Shown here: positions 14,746 to 15,678 of the stretch, piece by piece | Layout: each line of letters opens with the position of its first letter | Position numbering within the stretch: position 1 is the stretch's first letter | DNA from: DALYDP01 sp964541635 | Lineage (GTDB): Bacteria > Patescibacteriota > Gracilibacteria > Peribacterales > Peribacteraceae | Length of the DNA: 15,678 bases | NCBI GenBank assembly: GCA_964541635.1 | Contig: CAZIQM010000030.1 | Span: 1-15,678 of the forward strand | Reading direction: 5' to 3' | The notes under the pieces: generated by a model | Database searches by the model: none | Told to the model about the DNA's origin: nothing | The model's input: the letters and a program-made list of their open reading frames with translations, nothing else | Translations under genes and position numbers: made by a program

Positions 14746-14769
14746 AAAAACCGCCAGCAGAGCTGACGG
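14744..14769 (-). terminator. Terminator of the 89-aa membrane protein gene
   Basis: On the minus strand CCGTCAGC, a 3-nt loop and GCTGGCGG (8 bp with one G-T pair) run into seven T residues. The plus strand has no T-run here, so it does not serve the PBP gene. Confidence 0.8.
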
Positions 14770-14780
14770 CTTCGAGGATT

Positions 14781-14802
14781 GAAGAACCGACGTGCGTTCT
14801 TC
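14781..14802 (-). other. Second hairpin at the 3' end of the 89-aa gene
   Basis: GAAGAAC and GTTCTTC pair over 7 bp around an 8-nt loop, starting at the stop codon and just before the terminator. It has no T-run of its own and may protect the mRNA end. Confidence 0.4.
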
Positions 14803-15071
14803 TACAACCAGTACTCGGCCGTGAGGCAAAATCCCACGGCGATCGCTTCGTGCGCGATCGCGAGGATCCCGCGTGCCCAACCTTCGCGCCGCATGTAGGT
14901 CCAAGCCCACGACGACGAGGGGTTCCGCTGGACCATCCGTTGCATGCGCAGCTCTTCGCGCACCCGTGCGCAGACGCACTGGAACAGCATGATGCCGTAC
15001 ACGCAGTTGGCGATGATGCACAGGATGACGCAGGCGTCGAACGCGACGCGCGCGGCGATGAGGAGTGACAT
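14802..15071 (-). CDS. 89-aa small membrane protein, unknown function
   Basis: The product starts MSLLIAARVAFDACVILCII and has a long hydrophobic helix (about residues 2-38, with four Cys). A charged middle loop follows (RVREELRMQRMVQRN), and then a weaker second hydrophobic segment (GILAIAHEAIAVGFCL) near the C-terminus. A two-helix hairpin in the membrane with a basic cytoplasmic loop is likely. No family is recognised. ATG 15071 is chosen over the upstream TTG at 15095 because GGAG (15083-15080) lies 8 nt before it, a normal Shine-Dalgarno. This differs from most genes here, which look leaderless. The gene is closed by the terminator at 14744-14769. Confidence 0.65.
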   Translation of the reverse strand: MSLLIAARVAFDACVILCIIANCVYGIMLFQCVCARVREELRMQRMVQRNPSSSWAWTYMRREGWARGILAIAHEAIAVGFCLTAEYWL

Positions 15072-15091
15072 GGCTCCCGCTCCAAAAACGC

Positions 15092-15097
15092 ACAATA
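15092..15097 (-). promoter_or_regulatory. Possible -10 box of the 89-aa gene
   Basis: TATTGT on the minus strand lies 20 nt upstream of ATG 15071 and 12 nt before GGAG. It directly follows the structured segment at 15100-15156. No -35 is clear. Confidence 0.3.
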
Positions 15098-15099
15098 GT

Positions 15100-15156
15100 T
15101 CTTCACGACATCTGCCTTCGGGCAGCTGACGTCTGCGAAACGCAGATGGGTGAAGA
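15100..15156. other. Structured intergenic segment with alternative hairpins
   Basis: An outer stem pairs TCTTCAC (15100-15106) with GTGAAGA (15150-15156) and CATCTGC (15109-15115) with GCAGATG (15142-15148). The same bases can instead form two small hairpins: CTGCC-TTCG-GGCAG (15112-15125) and CTGCG-AAA-CGCAG (15133-15145). The two folds exclude each other. It lies between the two small minus-strand genes. It has no adjacent T-run and so is not a standard terminator. Confidence 0.5.
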
Positions 15157-15186
15157 GACCGACTGCGGTGTGAAAGGACGTCTGGC

Positions 15187-15510
15187 TTACTCGCGGGGTC
15201 CGGAGCTGGTCTTGCCCGGCCGGCCTCCGCCCGTCGCGTGGATCGATCCGCCGGCGACCTTGGGAATTTCCTCGCCGAGCTGGTTCATCGTCGAAATGAT
15301 CGAGTTCTCGATGCTCCTGAGCGCTTCGCCGATGTCGGTCGTCGCGCGCTTGCCCTTATCGACTTCCACCGCTTGCGCATCGAGGACCTCCATGACGCGT
15401 TGCTTGATCGTCGTCTTCCCGATGCCGTAGGTATCGACGATGCGGATGAATTCCGCATGGTCGTCGACGTGGCCGCTGATGAGGTTGCGCATGAGACCGT
15501 CCAATGCCAT
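15187..15510 (-). CDS. 107-aa hypothetical protein next to glmS
   Basis: The product begins MALDGLMRNLISGHVDDHAE. A predicted helical region follows (FIRIVDTYGIGKTTIKQRVM, then EALRSIENSIISTMNQLGEE), and the protein ends in a Gly/Ser/Pro-rich basic tail (GGGRPGKTSSGPRE) that is likely disordered. The GIGKTT string is not a real Walker A (it lacks the GxxxxGK[ST] spacing), so no NTPase role is claimed. No membrane segment is present. ATG 15510 is chosen because a TTGACT-N17-TAAATG promoter ends 7 nt upstream; an upstream in-frame TTG (15546) lies within that promoter. It follows glmS on the same strand. I do not recognise the family. Confidence 0.65.
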   Translation of the reverse strand: MALDGLMRNLISGHVDDHAEFIRIVDTYGIGKTTIKQRVMEVLDAQAVEVDKGKRATTDIGEALRSIENSIISTMNQLGEEIPKVAGGSIHATGGGRPGKTSSGPRE

Positions 15511-15517
15511 ATGCGTA

Positions 15518-15546
15518 CATTTAAAACTATTATTAGAAAAAGTCAA
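15518..15546 (-). promoter_or_regulatory. Promoter of the 107-aa gene
   Basis: On the minus strand TTGACT (15546-15541), a 17-bp AT-rich spacer and TAAATG (15523-15518) are followed by 7 nt and ATG 15510. Direct copies of ATGTACGC on the minus strand flank it at 15559-15552 and 15520-15513. Confidence 0.55.
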
Positions 15547-15575
15547 TATCAGCGTACATCCCGAAAAGAGGCGTA

Positions 15576-15678
15576 TTACTTCACCGTCACGCTCTTCGCG
15601 AGATTCCTCGGCATGTCTGGGTCTTTCCCCCGCTGCACTGCCAGGAAATACGAGAGGATTTGGATCGGGATGACGTTC
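15576..15678 (-). CDS. glmS: Glucosamine-6-phosphate synthase, C-terminal end (partial)
   Basis: Translating the minus strand from the right edge gives 33 codons ending at TAA 15578-15576. The residues include IPIQILSYFLAVQRG and end PRNLAKSVTVK. The string PRNLAKSVTV is the hallmark C-terminus of GlmS, whose tail closes over the sugar isomerase site. GlmS makes glucosamine-6-phosphate from fructose-6-phosphate and glutamine, the first step towards UDP-GlcNAc and peptidoglycan. The glutaminase and most of the isomerase domains lie outside the window. No terminator is apparent in the 65 bp before the next gene. Confidence 0.93.
   Translation of the reverse strand, partial: NVIPIQILSYFLAVQRGKDPDMPRNLAKSVTVK

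Noticed and set aside
13069..15093. 674-codon minus-strand open frame opposite the PBP gene
   Set aside because: It is an antisense shadow. The transpeptidase motifs on the plus strand are complete and explain the region.
15452..15466. GIGKTT in the 107-aa protein as a P-loop
   Set aside because: It lacks the GxxxxGK[ST] spacing and any Walker B partner; the position given is approximate.
1..15678. Alternative genetic code (TGA read as glycine), as in some CPR lineages
   Set aside because: Several well-defined genes (xer, DsbA-like, nitroreductase, ATPase) end at TGA exactly at the expected family C-terminus.
1..15678. tRNA, rRNA, CRISPR array or insertion sequence
   Set aside because: No cloverleaf with a T-loop consensus, no rRNA-like segment, no regular repeat-spacer pattern and no transposase or terminal inverted repeats were seen by eye.

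Overview
The window is GC-rich bacterial chromosome with short intergenic gaps. It carries core genes (tyrS, ftsI, the 3' end of glmS, a pseudouridine synthase, a Xer recombinase) mixed with small proteins I cannot name. TGA is a normal stop codon throughout. Very large divergent envelope proteins, a shortened GspE/PilB-type ATPase, a membrane-anchored DsbA-like protein and mostly leaderless genes would fit a Patescibacteria/CPR lineage that uses the standard code, but this placement is inference. A 10-N run at 4909-4918 shows that this is a draft scaffold. I saw no rRNA, tRNA, IS element, CRISPR array or phage gene.

Layout. 1-2650 (+): the end of an unidentified gene, translationally coupled to a DUF218 membrane protein; a candidate chromosome-dimer resolution site (dif-like) in the promoter of a Xer tyrosine recombinase; then an anchored DsbA-like thioredoxin closed by a strong terminator. 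2650-4600 (-): an ABC half-transporter exporter with a shared bidirectional terminator and a 5' leader hairpin. 4630-5000 (+): a 79-aa orphan protein behind a promoter with a perfect dyad, then a likely second small membrane protein broken by the gap. 4957-7660 (-): a secreted beta-propeller-like protein, tyrS and a 127-aa unknown protein. 7742-9303 (+): an RluD-type pseudouridine synthase and a nitroreductase. 9304-12157 (-): a membrane-anchored FecR/Ig-like repeat protein and a GspE/PilB-like ATPase. 12205-14745 (+): an oversized class B penicillin-binding protein. 14746-15678 (-): two small unknown proteins and the C-terminus of GlmS.

How it fits together. Many genes belong to the envelope and division set: the class B PBP, GlmS (amino-sugar precursor supply), DUF218, the ABC exporter, the DsbA-like protein, the FecR/Ig protein, and Xer with dif. 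Each gene seems to have its own promoter rather than sharing long operons. In most cases a -10-like hexamer lies 6-8 nt before the start codon, which predicts leaderless mRNAs. The two genes with a clear 5' leader (ABC transporter and the 89-aa membrane protein) instead carry Shine-Dalgarno sequences at normal spacing. The observations most worth following up are the dif-like site beside xer, the leaderless promoter pattern, the small coupled gene hidden by the assembly gap, and the large insertions in the PBP.
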